A DNA stretch of 64,000 bases, taken from positions 1 to 64,000 of the forward strand of contig JADLZK010012217.1 in the NCBI GenBank assembly GCA_015847255.1. The letters run 5' to 3'. Below, in pieces: positions 45,666-58,142 of this stretch; the stretch's first letter is position 1; each line of letters starts with the position of its first letter. The notes beneath the pieces were generated by a model. The model was given only the letters and a program-made list of their open reading frames with translations, made no database searches and had not been told where the DNA came from. The position numbers and the translations under genes were made by a program. The DNA is from Hyparrhenia diplandra (lineage: Eukaryota > Streptophyta > Magnoliopsida > Poales > Poaceae).

Positions 45666-47531
45666 TACACTAGAACACATCACAATACAATACAATTATA
45701 GTCTCATGACACACCTAGCACAAAACTCATCATCATCATCGTCATCATCATAATCACCATTTTTAGAATAGTATTTTCATCATAATAATCATAATTTTTT
45801 AGAATAGTACTATGTATAGTTGCATTAAGTGGTTGTTTGGATCCTTTCCTCTAAACTCTTTAAAGTTTAGAGCAGAGGATCTAAACAGGCCATTACTAAT
45901 CATCATCTCCATCCATTATCACCATCATCTGAAGAAGAAAAAAGTAGTACATGGACATATTAGTTACTACAAGAAAATATTACATTACTAATAAACCATA
46001 GACCATAAAAACAAAGTAGTTTAGTAAAAGTTGTACTTTGCAAAGTTCTGTGAGGAGAGGAGAGCCTCATTGTGTGTGTCCTACCTCACCATCATCATCA
46101 TTTGAAGAGGATAAAAAGTAAAACGTGGACATATTAGTTACTCCAAGAAAAGGTTACATCACTAGTCACCAATAAACCATAAAAACAAAGTAGTTTAGTA
46201 ACCGGTACTTTTGATTCTTATTGTGTCTCACATCATTGTTTTTTATTCTTATTGTGTCCTACATCATTGTCGCATAGTGCCTTTAAATTTCAGACATCCT
46301 TAAAATTCCCAACATAATTTCAATTATTGTTTCCTTCATTGTGTCCTGTTGTCATGGGCTTTAATCTCATTCCATCGAGTTGGAGAAAAATAAAATACAA
46401 TTTCATCACTAAATTAGCTACTCCTAAAAAGATAATATTAATACTAAGGCATTAGACCACCAAATAACAAGGTAAGCAATTAATTAAAAATTTAATCAAG
46501 TTGAAGTAAATATTATATTAATATTAATAATCCATTAAAACATGCAAACAATTGGCAAGGTAAGCAATTAACTAAAAAAAATAAGTGTCTTGAGAAATTA
46601 GGTTCTTACCCTAACAAGGTCTGGAGACAATACATTGCTTACATTTTCAATGTCCAATGAGTAGAATGCTTTAAATAATGTCTTTTATATTTCTTGTTAT
46701 CATTCTTCTAATCAATTTTTGTATTGCTTGTTCTTACGCTTTCAAATGCTTAGCCAAATGATACATCTTTAATATATTCTCTAACATTGTTATTTTTCAT
46801 TTAGTCATATCAGAGAAGTAAGCATCCATTATGTTATATAACATGTTATGGAACCAAATGTATAAATTAAAATGAACTCCAAAGCAAAACCAAAAGGGCA
46901 CCAATGTTGTACATGTCCAGCTCATTCTTCATCTGGATTGGCTTATGTTTCTAGAACTGAACTCGCATATGCTTAGAACCCCATAATCTGCTTGCTTCAG
47001 GGATCACTGCCGCATTGTCAAGCACGCACCATTGTGTCATTCAATCTGAGGAAGAAAATCTTGCGACCGATTCATTCCATGGTCAGATCTCAACCATTGA
47101 TGCTCCACTGACCCGCTGCTATTGCGAGTGATGTGTGGGTATCGTATCACAACATCACTGAGGTGTACTAGCTTTGTCGTCGCTCCTGCTCTGTAATTCA
47201 CACCACAACTACCATGTATCGCTCGGACGGCTAGATCTGAGAAGGAGAAGCGTCTGCCATGCCGACACCCCTATTCATCGGCGAGAGCATGCCGGCCATC
47301 GCCGCTTCACCATGATCATCGGTGTGCTCTATCACTCCAACACGTCATCGTCGCCAGAGGTTCTGAGCTAGAACCCAATCAAAGTGCCTGGCATGGACTG
47401 TATGCCGTTCGAGGTGCCGAAGATGAACCACACGCCGGACACATGCAGCCAGAGTTTGAGGCCCATCAAGCATGGACGTGGCGATGCTGGGGCCATGAGG
47501 CCTGAACTCCTAGGCCGGTGGATGTCATTGT

Positions 47532-49750
47532 GATGTGCTGCCACCGGCACAGGAGGTACAGACTGTGCCACCCAACCCTGAGTCTCCAAACATCCTGAAG
47601 ACATAGCCCCGGTTGTATTGTGCATTTCTGGTGTCTTGTCGGAGCTTAGCCAAACTCACATGGGTTGGAGCAAGATGGGTAGCAACAACCACAAGATTTG
47701 CTAAGGAGATGTCATAGCGATCGAAGAAGCTAAAAGAAAAACTAGAAAAGTGGTGTCTGAATGATTGACAAGACAACATGAAGAAAGATAGAAATACAGA
47801 GAGAAGTTGTTAAATTTTATTAAAAGGAGGAAAACATAAATACAAATGTACTAAACATTTGATATTTGGTTCTCCCTGTTGCAAAGCACGAGCACTTTTG
47901 ATATTAAAATGATAATATATCGATTCCATGTGGACTAGGATCAACAAAATCATAAATTGGAAGTTTTGTATAAACATAGATATACTTAAGTAATAACCTT
48001 GTTGCCATATCTGAAAATCCACTTTCTTTTATCAATATACACTTATATCTTTCATAAAAATTCGTTTAAAATAAATTATGAAACATACTCTTTTTTCCAC
48101 AATCAAAATAAAGTTGGCCATCAATCTAATCTTTTGTACTTCTGATAACACTGGAATTCTATACACATTTAGATTTGCACAAGCTTCATCTTGAGCTTTG
48201 TCTTTAGCTTTATTTTTAGAACAAACTCAAAATAACCTACTATAGAACCATTCGTTTCTAGAATTATCATCAATGATGACTTTGTGCATCTAAACATGCA
48301 ACAAATACTTGATATCAATCTAAAACTTTTTAACTTCCTAAAACGTTTTTATAACAGTAGTATACATATCAATTTGTCATAATAATGTTATACTATACTA
48401 TATGCTTAAACAATTAATAATAGAACACAAATAAGTGCTTCCTAGATTTTGCCAAATCTTCTCACTGAGATCATATTTGTGAACGTCTAGGCATAGAAAA
48501 CCACTCTTAATTTACATAGAGATTAGACTCTTTTGTTTTAATCTAAATATACTTCAAATAAACATCCTTCTCTAGAACAACTCTTAGAGGCTAATGACTA
48601 GAAGAGAAACCATCTATTGGTTGTATTTCACTTTATCACCCTTGATATTGGAACTTGAACAGATAGAAGGGAGAATCACCTAAGATGTTGGAACTTAATA
48701 GAAGGGGAGAGTAGAGATAAGAAGTGACTTCGGCGATTGAGAGTACAGAGAAATGATTTCAGCAGTGATTGAGTGTAATACATTAGGATTTTGAGACAAT
48801 CAAATGAATGGGGGAAGCGAGTCCCTTTCCCTCATGCACTTGGACACTATAAATAGCAATATAGCCAACGACTCTTTACAAGCAAGCACTCTCGGTGAGT
48901 GTGGATTTTACATGTCACCATACTAGCACTAGTTGGACCAAATTTCTTGGCCCAATTCCAGTTTTGCGGTCGACACGCGCTGCTTCCCCACCAGGCCACC
49001 GGCTCTCCTTCCCTTTTCTATTTTTTATGCGCTGATGTTAACGCTAATGCAAACGAAAAAAAAAGTAAAACATTTATTTTAAATTGCTATAATTTTTTGA
49101 GCGGTGTATCCGCAATTTTAATTCCGCAATTTGCACTGGTGTGTGTTCTAGTAATTTGATTTAAAACGAACAAAACTAGATCCCACTCGAATATGTTTTG
49201 AAGATTATTTTATTATTATTATTTTAATAGCAATTTATGTACATTAACTTATGCAATTTAACCTAAGTTACACATAAATTTTGGGCAATTTAACGGCCTC
49301 TTTTTGCTCAATCATGCATTCTTGCTGGTTTTAGTTGGGCATAGAGGGTAATTTGGGCCTAACTCGTACTAGCGAGAAAGATATTGAGTTCTAGATACTG
49401 AGCTGAAAATTTTCAATTAAAAAACTTTGCTGTTAAAAGTTTTCTAAAAGAAGTAAACAAGGAAGAGATGTCATCAAGTCATAATAAATCTACAGGGGAG
49501 ATATTATAGAATATAATTTGTAAATGCTATAATCTTTGCGTTCATGTACATATTATTTATAGTAATTAATGAGTGTATACAATTTCTGATTTTACACCTA
49601 ATTGAGATCTAGATATTCATAGGAGAAATCAGATGCCAAAAATGCACAGAAGATCTTATTCTCCGTTTATTTGATGCTATATTTGGCATCAGCCCAAAGT
49701 TAGTAACAACAGATCGAGTCAATGACGATTGATGATCCGCCAAATATTCT
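47532..49750. other. AT-rich intergenic DNA, no gene seen
   Basis: No coding similarity and no clear element ends. The last 100 bases are the promoter region of gene C. Confidence 0.4.
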
Positions 49751-49751
49751 C

Positions 49752-49759
49752 TATAAAAG
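49752..49759 (+). promoter_or_regulatory. TATA box of gene C
   Basis: TATAAAAG in TTCTCTATAAAAGAGG lies 120 bp upstream of the proposed start. An intact promoter argues that gene C is or recently was expressed. Confidence 0.6.
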
Positions 49760-49871
49760 AGGCCTCAGATACTAGGTTCGGTAGTACGTACTTTTTTTTT
49801 TTCTTTTTTTTAGATTCAGATCTTCCTTGGAGGGGTCAAAACATCTGGTCGATCGTGAGGAAACAAGAACA

Positions 49872-51357
49872 ATGAAGCACGTAATTCTTTGTCTGAAAAT
49901 CTCCTGCTACTCTCCAGCTTCTCCTACTCGATGCAGGCCCAATACAGCTCGATTTTTAGCTTCGGTGACTCCTACACCGACACCGGCAACAAAGTCATCC
50001 TCTTCGGCCCGACGACGCCAGGCCTGCTGATCAACAAACCGCCGTACGGGATGACCTTCTTCAGACATCCCACTGGCCGCCTCTCCGACGGCAGACTGGT
50101 CATAGATTTCATCGGTATGTTTCTTCCACGTCGAGCTTTGTTTCGTTTGCTCCTTATTATCGACGCCGGCAATCCGGCATGCATGCACCTGCATGTTATA
50201 GCTGCACCAACCTGATGGATTAATTCACGCCCGTTTGGCGTACGGTGTGGTGTACGCTGCAGCCCAGGCACTGGGACTACCGCTCGTTCCGCCCTCGCTG
50301 GCGAAGAACCAAAGCTTCAAGCAAGGCGCAAACTTCGCGGTGGCCGGCGCCACGGCGCTGAAGACGAGCACGAGCCTCAGCGTTCTACCCGCAGGCCGGC
50401 GGTGGCGGCGCCGCCAACAAGCCTCCTCCAAATAACATCTCACTCAGTGACGAGCTGGGGTGGTTCGATGCCATGAAACCCACGCTCTGCGGATCACCCC
50501 AAGGTACCTAACCAATTCGTCCAGTGTCCATGTCAGTTTTTCGATCTGTACGTACATTGCTGACGTACGTGCTCTGTATGCTCCGTAGCATGCAAGGAGT
50601 TTTTCGGCAAGGCACTGTTCGTCGTCGGTGAGCTTGGTTGGAACGATTATGGCGTCATGCTCGTCGGCGGCAAAAGCGTCGCTGAAGCGCAATCCTACGT
50701 GCCACGGATCGTCGCAACGATCGTTGCTGCCACGGAGGTACGCAACTGTCCTAACTACTGTAGCTGACATACATGTATGATCCATGCACGGCAAGCTGAC
50801 CAGACTCCACAACGTACTATCGTGTCGTCGTGTGTGCATACATTGCAGAAGCTGATCAACGACGGCGCCACCGCAATCGTGGTGTCGGGGATCTCGCCGA
50901 TGGGGTGCGCGCCGGGGAACCTGGTGCTGCTGGGGAGCCAGAACGGGGCCAACGACTACGAGCCCGACACTGGGTGCCTGAAGGGCCTGAACGACCTGTC
51001 CAAGTCCCACAACGCGCAGCTGAGCCAGGCGCTGACGGCGCTGGGCGGCAAGTACCCGGGCGCGCGGATCACCTACGCCGACCTGTACGCGCCCGTGATC
51101 GCGTTCGCGGCGGCGCCGGGACGGTTCGGTTTCGACGGCGCGGCGGGCGCGCTGAGGGCCTGCTGCGGCGGCGGCGGGGCAAGTACAACTTCAACCTGAG
51201 CGCGGCCTGCGGGATGCCCGGCGTCGCCGCCTGCGCCAACCCGTCGGCCTACGTCAACTGGGACGGCGTCCACCTCACCGAGGCGGCGAACCACCGCGTC
51301 GCCGACGGGTGGCTCAGGGGACCCTACGCGCACCCGCCCATTCTCACCGGGGCGTAG
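49872..51357 (+). CDS. GDSL esterase/lipase (gene C), frame-broken, last intron lost
   Basis: Exons 49,872-50,114, 50,263-50,503, 50,589-50,737 and 50,849-51,357. Three frame breaks are needed: one missing base near 49,881-49,900 in the signal peptide, a +1 (or -2) change at 50,362-50,383, and one missing base in the GGGG run at 51,176-51,180. With them the model has 380 residues and every exon phase matches genes A and E. Block I is [12 protein letters not shown], block [12 protein letters not shown] (Trp in place of the usual Gly) and block V WDGVHLTE, so the catalytic residues remain. Exons 4 and 5 are fused at ...GRFG/FDG. An in-frame ATG at 49,931 would avoid the first break but lose the signal peptide. 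It could be a recent pseudogene or a functional gene with consensus errors. Confidence 0.8.
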
Positions 51358-53449
51358 GCGTAGCGCGATGCAGATCAGTCAGATGCATTGATTAGTCTTT
51401 TGTTATTCCTTGCGGCCGTAGTCATCACGTAAATAATCCTGCCTGAGTTTTTTTTGTGTCTGATTCGTGATTTTCCGAGAATTTATGCATGTTCGGTGAC
51501 ACGTTTCATTAAGAGAAAGCGTAATGACGTTTTTGAATTTAATTTAAGGAGGACCGAGACATTGCTGGAAACAGTCGCACGAATAGACGTCATCTGAACA
51601 TATGCTAAATTTGAAAGAGAGAATTTACAGTTTTTTTCCTATATATAATAATTGATAAGCAAGAAGTAAATAAAAGAAAACAAGACTGGCCGCCATGTGT
51701 GCAAAATTGTAAAATGGGCAGTGAGGCCGTCCAGATCCAACCGTACCTGGGCCGTGCTCAACCATATCTATGTTAGCCCAACTCGCTTCGTTTGGACCCA
51801 AAGGAACCTTGGACTGGGCCGGGACTCTGTTTTCACATGCCGTGGCAGCCCCGGCGGCGTCTGCAGACTGCAGCTGCAGGACACGGAGGATTGCTGTAGC
51901 GTAGCGGCGGTACACGGACGCCGGACGGTACGATTGCTGCTGTTGCACTGCATCTGCAGACTGTAATAATCGCCCCGTGCAAGGTGCTGACTGTGACTGA
52001 ACTTGTCGTCCAATGCAGCGCATCCATCCCCAAGTCCCCAGAAGTGGCTGGGCTCTGCTCCTCCGTCTCACCAGTTGAGTTTTGTCATTCACGGATTCAG
52101 GTGTTATTTTTTTTTTATTCTTCGTCTTATTCAAATTTTGTATCACAAATATAATTTATTTTTGTTACGATTTATTTTATCAATATTATACTTAAATATT
52201 GATTAATTTATTTTATGTTTTGTATAAATATTTTAAATAAGATGGATGATCAAACATTAAATTTAAAAGTCAAAAAAAAAAAACTTTATAGAACAGAGTG
52301 AGTACTCGCGTGTGGGGAAAAGGGCCCAGCCCAAAAATAAGATATTGAAAGCTGCGCATCCTCCACATCGCCCGGGCCGGGCTGTCGACTAGTACTAGTA
52401 CTCGTGATGATGATGTTGGTTAAGATCCTCGCTAAGCATTGCATCATCTAGTGTTGGGGGGTTCGGCGACACAGTTGCATGTGTCGTGACTGGAGCAATG
52501 AAGAAATTAGGTAAAAAAGCAATGTCGCGATCTTGACAGTTGGGGCGATGGGGCAAGCGTGACTGAGCAATCGCCCTTGACTTGGGGCTGCAGACTGCAG
52601 GGGGAGGACTGAACTGAAACTGAACTTGGAGCTACTACCAAACCGTCATTTACGAGCACTGAATGCCCGCCCATGAATGAGCAGCAGTAAACGAGATGAT
52701 TCCACGATCGATAGCAGCAGCAAAATGGAACAGCCTAGCAACAGTGTTATGACCTGTCTGTCTATCCGTGAATGGACGGTTGCTACGAGCATTTGCATCA
52801 GGCATTAACGGATCATCAGTGCTAGTGCATCATCATCGTAATAATCTGTCACGTCGTGTGCGCCTATCTGTCGACCACTGAGCACCGCGTCGCTCGCTGT
52901 GGCCGGGGCCGCCGCCCGCCGGCCGGAATAATTGAGCTTTGGCCTCTGGCGCGTGAAGCCCTGGCTGGAGCTGAGCTGCGACATCCGCTGAGTGAGGAAC
53001 GCAGGACGGTTTTGGGAGGCGGCAGGAGGACCCGGCACAATTACTGTGGACGTAGTACTGGAGTGGCCGAGCTGAGCTGAGATGCTGCCCCCTCCACCAC
53101 CACCCACCTCCTAGTCAGATTTGCCATCGGCCGGCCGGCATGGCATTTATCCCCACCTAGAATCTCAGGCAATCCGCCATTACTGAGCCCCATCGCCCAT
53201 CTCCCTCCCTCCCTCCCTCCCCATCGGGTCATCGCAGCTCGCAACGCCAAAGCGACACCACTCCCTGTCCGTCCCTCTCTACCTACCTAGCAAAGCTCAT
53301 CCTGCCTGTGGTGGTGGTGGTGGCTGGCTGGCTATCAATCAGTGACGGACGGACGCTACTGCCTGCCTTGGCGGCTGGGCGCTTTGCTCGCTTGCCACCA
53401 CTGCTTCACCCTGCCGCCCCTGGCGGCGCTGTGCGATCGCATTCCTCCC
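51358..53449. other. Intergenic DNA between genes C and D
   Basis: No gene is seen. 52,100-52,310 is AT-rich and ends AACAGAGTGAGTACTCG, perhaps a decayed MITE. (CCCT)n near 53,200 and (GGT)n near 53,308 are microsatellites in the 5' region of gene D. Confidence 0.4.
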
Positions 53450-56400
53450 ATGGCGGACCACGCCAGGCTGCTTGCCGTCTTGCTCTGCTTCTGCTGCTGC
53501 TGCTCCCTCGCGCAATGCCGGTCGCAGAACTACACCTCCATGTTCAGCTTCGGCGACTCGCTCACCGACACCGGCAACCTGCTCGTGTCCAGCCCGCTCT
53601 CTAACCACATCGTCGGCCGCTACCCCTACGGCATGACCTACTTCCACCGCCCCACCGGCCGCTGCTCCGACGGCCGCCTCGTCGTCGACTTCTAGGTGCG
53701 TCCACTGCTGCGTGCGCGCGCGCCGCCCATTTGCTGGCTGCTGCTTTCAGTTTCAGTAGTGGTGTCCATTTCGTTCCAATCGTTCTCTGACACGACTTGT
53801 TGTGCAGCACAAGCGTTCGGCCTGCCGCTGCTGCAGCCGTACCTGCAGTCAAAGGCAAGGACCTCCGCCGGGGCGTCAACTTCGCCGTCGGTGGCGCCAC
53901 CGCCATGGATCCGCCCTTCTTCCAGGAGATCGGCGCGTCCGACAAGCTCTGGACCAACCTGTCCCTCAGCGTCCAGCTCGGCTGGTTCGAGCAGCTCAAG
54001 CCGTCACTCTGCAGCTCCCCAAAAAGTCCGTCACAAGCATTGCATTGCTTATTTGCATTGCATGCCTTCTTCTCTTCAGTACTCTCAAATCGGATTTTGC
54101 ATTTGGGATTCTGAATTTTTTTTCTGCTCTGAAATCTGAATGGATTGAGACAACAGAGTGCAAGGAGTACTTCAGCAAGTCACTGTTCCTCGTCGGAGAG
54201 ATTGGGGAAACGACTACAACTACGCCTTCTTCAAGGGCAAGACGCTAGACGACGCCAAGACCTACGTCCCCACGGTCGCCGCCGCGGTCACCGATGCCAC
54301 CGAGGTCAGCTCACCGAATCTCACCCCCATTGTTTACTCTATCTCTGAATCTCTGATTCTCTGCATTTCGCACTAAACAATTTGGGCCGCTCTCCACGAC
54401 AACGGACAGAGGCTGATCAAGGCCGGCGCCACGCACCTGGTGGTGCCGGGGAACCTGCCCATTGGGTGCTCGTCGGCGTACCTGACCCTGCACCCGAGCC
54501 GGAACAGCAGCGACTACGACGCCGCCGGCTGCCTCAAGACGTACAACGACTTCGCGCAGCACCACAACGCGGTGCTCCAGCAGAACCTGCGGGCGCTCCG
54601 GGTCAAGTACCCGCAGGCACGGATCATGTACGCCGACTACTACGGCGCCGCCATGTCCTTCGCCAAGAACCCCAAGCAGTTCGGTGAGTGCAATTGCTCA
54701 ACCCCACCTCATATCGCGATCCAGTTTCTGGATGAGCTTTTCCAATTCGACATCAAATTTGTTCATCGCATAACTGATCGGCTAGACTGAAAGTGACACG
54801 GAATGGTCACTACTTTGAGCTAGTAGACTAAAGATGTCCCCGCCACGATCTGACATCCAATTGGAGTCCAGATTGCGTGTCTCTTTCAGAACAAAAAAAA
54901 AAATTGTTGGGGGCGGATCTAGCTTAACGAAGTCACCTGTTCGGCAATCTCCTTTAGAGAAAAGGGTGCTATGTCTTGCTCTTATTGCTTGCTTTCTGCT
55001 ACAACGAAAGGCATATGGTCCTTTTGGTCAGTCATGTTCAGACTGCAGTGGCTAACACATGGATGTGAAAAATTGGATCTTAACTCTTGAGCGGCTTTTA
55101 CTGTAAATTGGTAACTCTGCTTTCTGTGCTTAATGAATTGAAAGGTCAGAGCACCAGCCGAGCTTGCCAAAAAGAAAAAAAATATCTTTCCCCTGGACTG
55201 CTAAAACCCATTTCGTTTTTTAGATAATGGGACAGCATTAAAAATCCGTTTCTTTCTTTTTAGACTATTGATCTAGGCAGTGATCCTTCCATCCAGGTAA
55301 AATGAAATCTGGGCACTGGATTCTCAGTCTCTGCCCATAGTTAGTACTCCTTGCTAACATTCAGATGGTTGTTAGGGCACATCCAGAAATGTTGTTGTTG
55401 AGGTTGCAGAAGCAGAAGTCTACTGATGACTCTTTCATCCTATTCTTATGTGCATTTATGTGGCACACACCAGTAAACTGATTTGAAGTTCACCTAGTAC
55501 TAGTAGATGCCACTGTCAGTCCAATGAAATCTGCCTCATTTTTCTTGACAAGATAATAATCTTTTATTTAGCTTTATTGATGAGTTCGTTAGCAGCTTGG
55601 TGAACTATCATATCATGGTATGTTTTGTCCTATATATAGGGGAAATGAAAACGATATCTCAATGTCAGTTTGGAGAATTGGACAGTAACCACCAACTGTT
55701 CCCTAACATGACAGCTCCATCCAGAATTCAGTTAGGTCTTGTGTATGTGCAGATATAACGACCTGACTAGTCATGGACAATTGACAACTGGGATGGAATG
55801 AGGACTCTTCTGCAGAATTTTGAATTCTTTTCTCAATTCATGTTACGTCCTAAGAATCCAGATTCAGTGTCCAAACAGGCCTGCATGGTAGCAACAAAAG
55901 TTCTTCTAATCATCTAGAGTTTGGGTTCAAAAGTTAAGTTCTCCTCACGCTGCCTATTGTGTTCTGTGGTTCCAACAAGCACTGGCAAAAGTGCAGAAGT
56001 AGAATCCAAATACAGGACATACAGGGATTTGATGGAGTCTGGTGGAGTATTTGGAAGAAAAAAATCAGACAACAATCCAAAACATGGCAATGCAGTAGCT
56101 GCAGCCTGGCAGGCTATTTAGTGGATAATTGCAGGGTGATTTGTGGTCTGATATCACTACTAGCATCTCCTTCCTTTTTCTTTTCTGGCCTTCTCTTTTT
56201 TTTGTTCGCCTTTGGTCTTGTTTTTTTTTTTGCTCCTTTTCTGTGAACGTCCTGATCTCTTTCTAACAGATTGGCTCAGGAATTCTCGAAAAAAAAAAGA
56301 GACAAACATGGTGTTCTGAATCTAAACTACTCTCTGGATGGATGCAGGGTTTACTGAGGGGCCGCTGCGGACGTGCTGCGGTGGTGGCGGGCCATACAAC

Positions 56401-56559
56401 TTCAACCCAAAGGCGAGCTGTGGCGTGCAGGGCTCCAGCGTGTGCACGGACCCGTCGGCGTACGCCAACTGGGACGGCGTGCACCTGACGGAGGCCGCCT
56501 ACCACGCCATCGCCGACAGCATCCTCAACGGCCCCTACACCAGCCCCAGGCTCCTCTGA
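53450..56559 (+). CDS. GDSL esterase/lipase (gene D), five exons, three one-base breaks
   Basis: Exons 53,450-53,695, 53,808-54,025, 54,157-54,304, 54,410-54,683 and 56,348-56,559. Each of exons 1, 2 and 3 lacks one base relative to its paralogues: at 53,692-53,695 (TTCTAG|GT where others have a codon for Ile then G, creating a stop), at 53,851-53,856 (AAAGGC) and at 54,204-54,210 (GGGGAAA). Exon 3 is 148 nt, against 149 in A and C. Allowing the three bases gives 366 residues with all phases right. Signal peptide at residues 1-22; block I FSFGDSLTDTGN, block III GEIG(G)NDYN spanning the third break, block V WDGVHLTE. The last intron is 1,664 bp. Catalytic residues are all retained, so it is either a very young pseudogene or an intact gene with consensus errors. 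Confidence 0.83.
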
Positions 56560-57689
56560 TCCGAATGCCAGTGGTGAAGCTCATCTCATCATCCATTGGC
56601 ACGGCGGCAGCCGCAGCTCACCTCACCTGTAGACTGTAGTGGTGGCAAGAATGTGGCCGTGAGCTGGTAGCTGTTGTAATTAAACGACTGTTGTACGTAC
56701 TCCTACTACTAGTGTGACGTTGTTTGGAGTGCAAGGGTAACTCGTAATCGTAACTAAAATGGTGGGAGTTTTGCGTGCACTTGTGCTTTGTGTGGGCTGT
56801 GTCGTGAAATTGGTTCATCAGGCACTTCAGTTACTGGTTCACCGGCAGGTGCCGCTGACTGTGTTTAGTGGATGAGTCTCTAGCTAGAGAGAATGTCATG
56901 TTTGTGCTATCTTTGTTGTTCCAGCGTGCTACTGGTGCCAGAAGGCGCCCGTGGGATCTTTGGTAGGCGCTGGTTGTCGTCGTCCGTGTTGCCTGTGTGA
57001 ATCATTAGGATGTTCGTATGATGAAAAAGGTCGTTGTGCAACATTGCAAGTAATGATATTCTTGAGCTACCGACCTTGCAGTGTAGATGGATATTGCCTT
57101 CTCCTGATCCCTGACGTTTGGGATCCTGATCAATTGATTGGATTCGATACTAATACCCGAAAATTATTTTTGATCGTGTCGTCAAATCACGTTAGTTGCG
57201 GCCAACAACATCAAACTGCATAACAATAAACAAATTGATTTTGCACAATAAAATATGTATTATACTTACATGAACAAACAAGAGGAAGAGTTGACTGCCT
57301 ATTTGAGTTCAGTCCATGATAAGAGATGAGAATTGAGTCAACGAGGATACCTACCTTGGTTCACGGTTCCGTGTTAATAAAGGTATAGATTTAGCTATTC
57401 TAAGTAGGAATTCCTTCTAAGTAACACTCTCCCTCAACCTTAGCCGCTAACAAGGTTAAGATTGACTCTAAATTGTCTTAATTTTTCCATAGGCACAACT
57501 TTGGTTTACTTGATCCCATCACACCTCGCTGACTACACGCTATCCAGTCAGAACTGCATCACCATCACCTCAACATCATTTTTCCGCCTGCCGGTCTGCC
57601 ATCAGGACGATTACAACATGTCCCGTCATGCCTCATGCCACGGACCTATGTGGGAGAACCTCAAAGGGCGACCAAAGGTCCACTAGAAG
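56560..57689. other. Intergenic DNA downstream of gene D
   Basis: No gene is seen. 57,230-57,460 has retrotransposon-like wording (CTCCCTCAACCTTAGCC) but no defined ends. Confidence 0.35.
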
Positions 57690-58142
57690 CATAGAGCAAG
57701 CCCGGATTGGGTCCAGCGGCCTCGGCGCCCGCATCGAAGACAAGGAGGCCATGAAGCGCTGTGGTTGGCGGACAGGGCTTGACGCCGTATTTTACCTAGG
57801 ATAGGAAGTCAAAACGATTGTAAGCCCCGGGCCTCTCCCCTTCGACTATAAAAAGGGGAGCACCGGTACCTGTGCATCCGCACCCTCCTATTTTTCTTCT
57901 TCCTCTCGTTCTCACGAGACCTAGAGCCCAGACTCCTCTCTCACATGCTTGTAACCCCTACTATGAACACATCACGTGCAGGATAACACGAGATCCCTAG
58001 AACTGCTGGACATAGAGCATCCGTGCCTGAACTTGGATAAACCCTGCGTCTTTTCTTGTGTCCTGGCACACCATCGGAAGCAGGAAGCACGCGGCATCAT
58101 TCACTAGTCGGTCGCTTAGGACCCCATGCTCAAAACACCAAC
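57690..58142 (+). mobile_element. LTR retrotransposon LTR fragment
   Basis: The block has LTR promoter structure: CGACTATAAAAAGGGGAGC (TATA box), a CT-rich leader, CTTGTAACCCCTACTATG, CACGAGATCC and an end near AAAACACCAACA. This wording is typical of gypsy-type LTRs in grasses. The left boundary and target duplication are not determined, and no internal coding region is adjacent. Confidence 0.6.

Larger units (their letters stand above)
44299..47531. repeat. Segmental duplication, copy 2
   Basis: Collinear with 33,020-39,381 but lacking the solo LTR, the poly(A)-tail insertion, the copy-1 Stowaway and about 135 bp of the GDSL exon. It carries its own MITE (45,401-45,665). Coding traces in copy 1 are not preserved here, so most of the block is probably not under selection. 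Confidence 0.9.
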
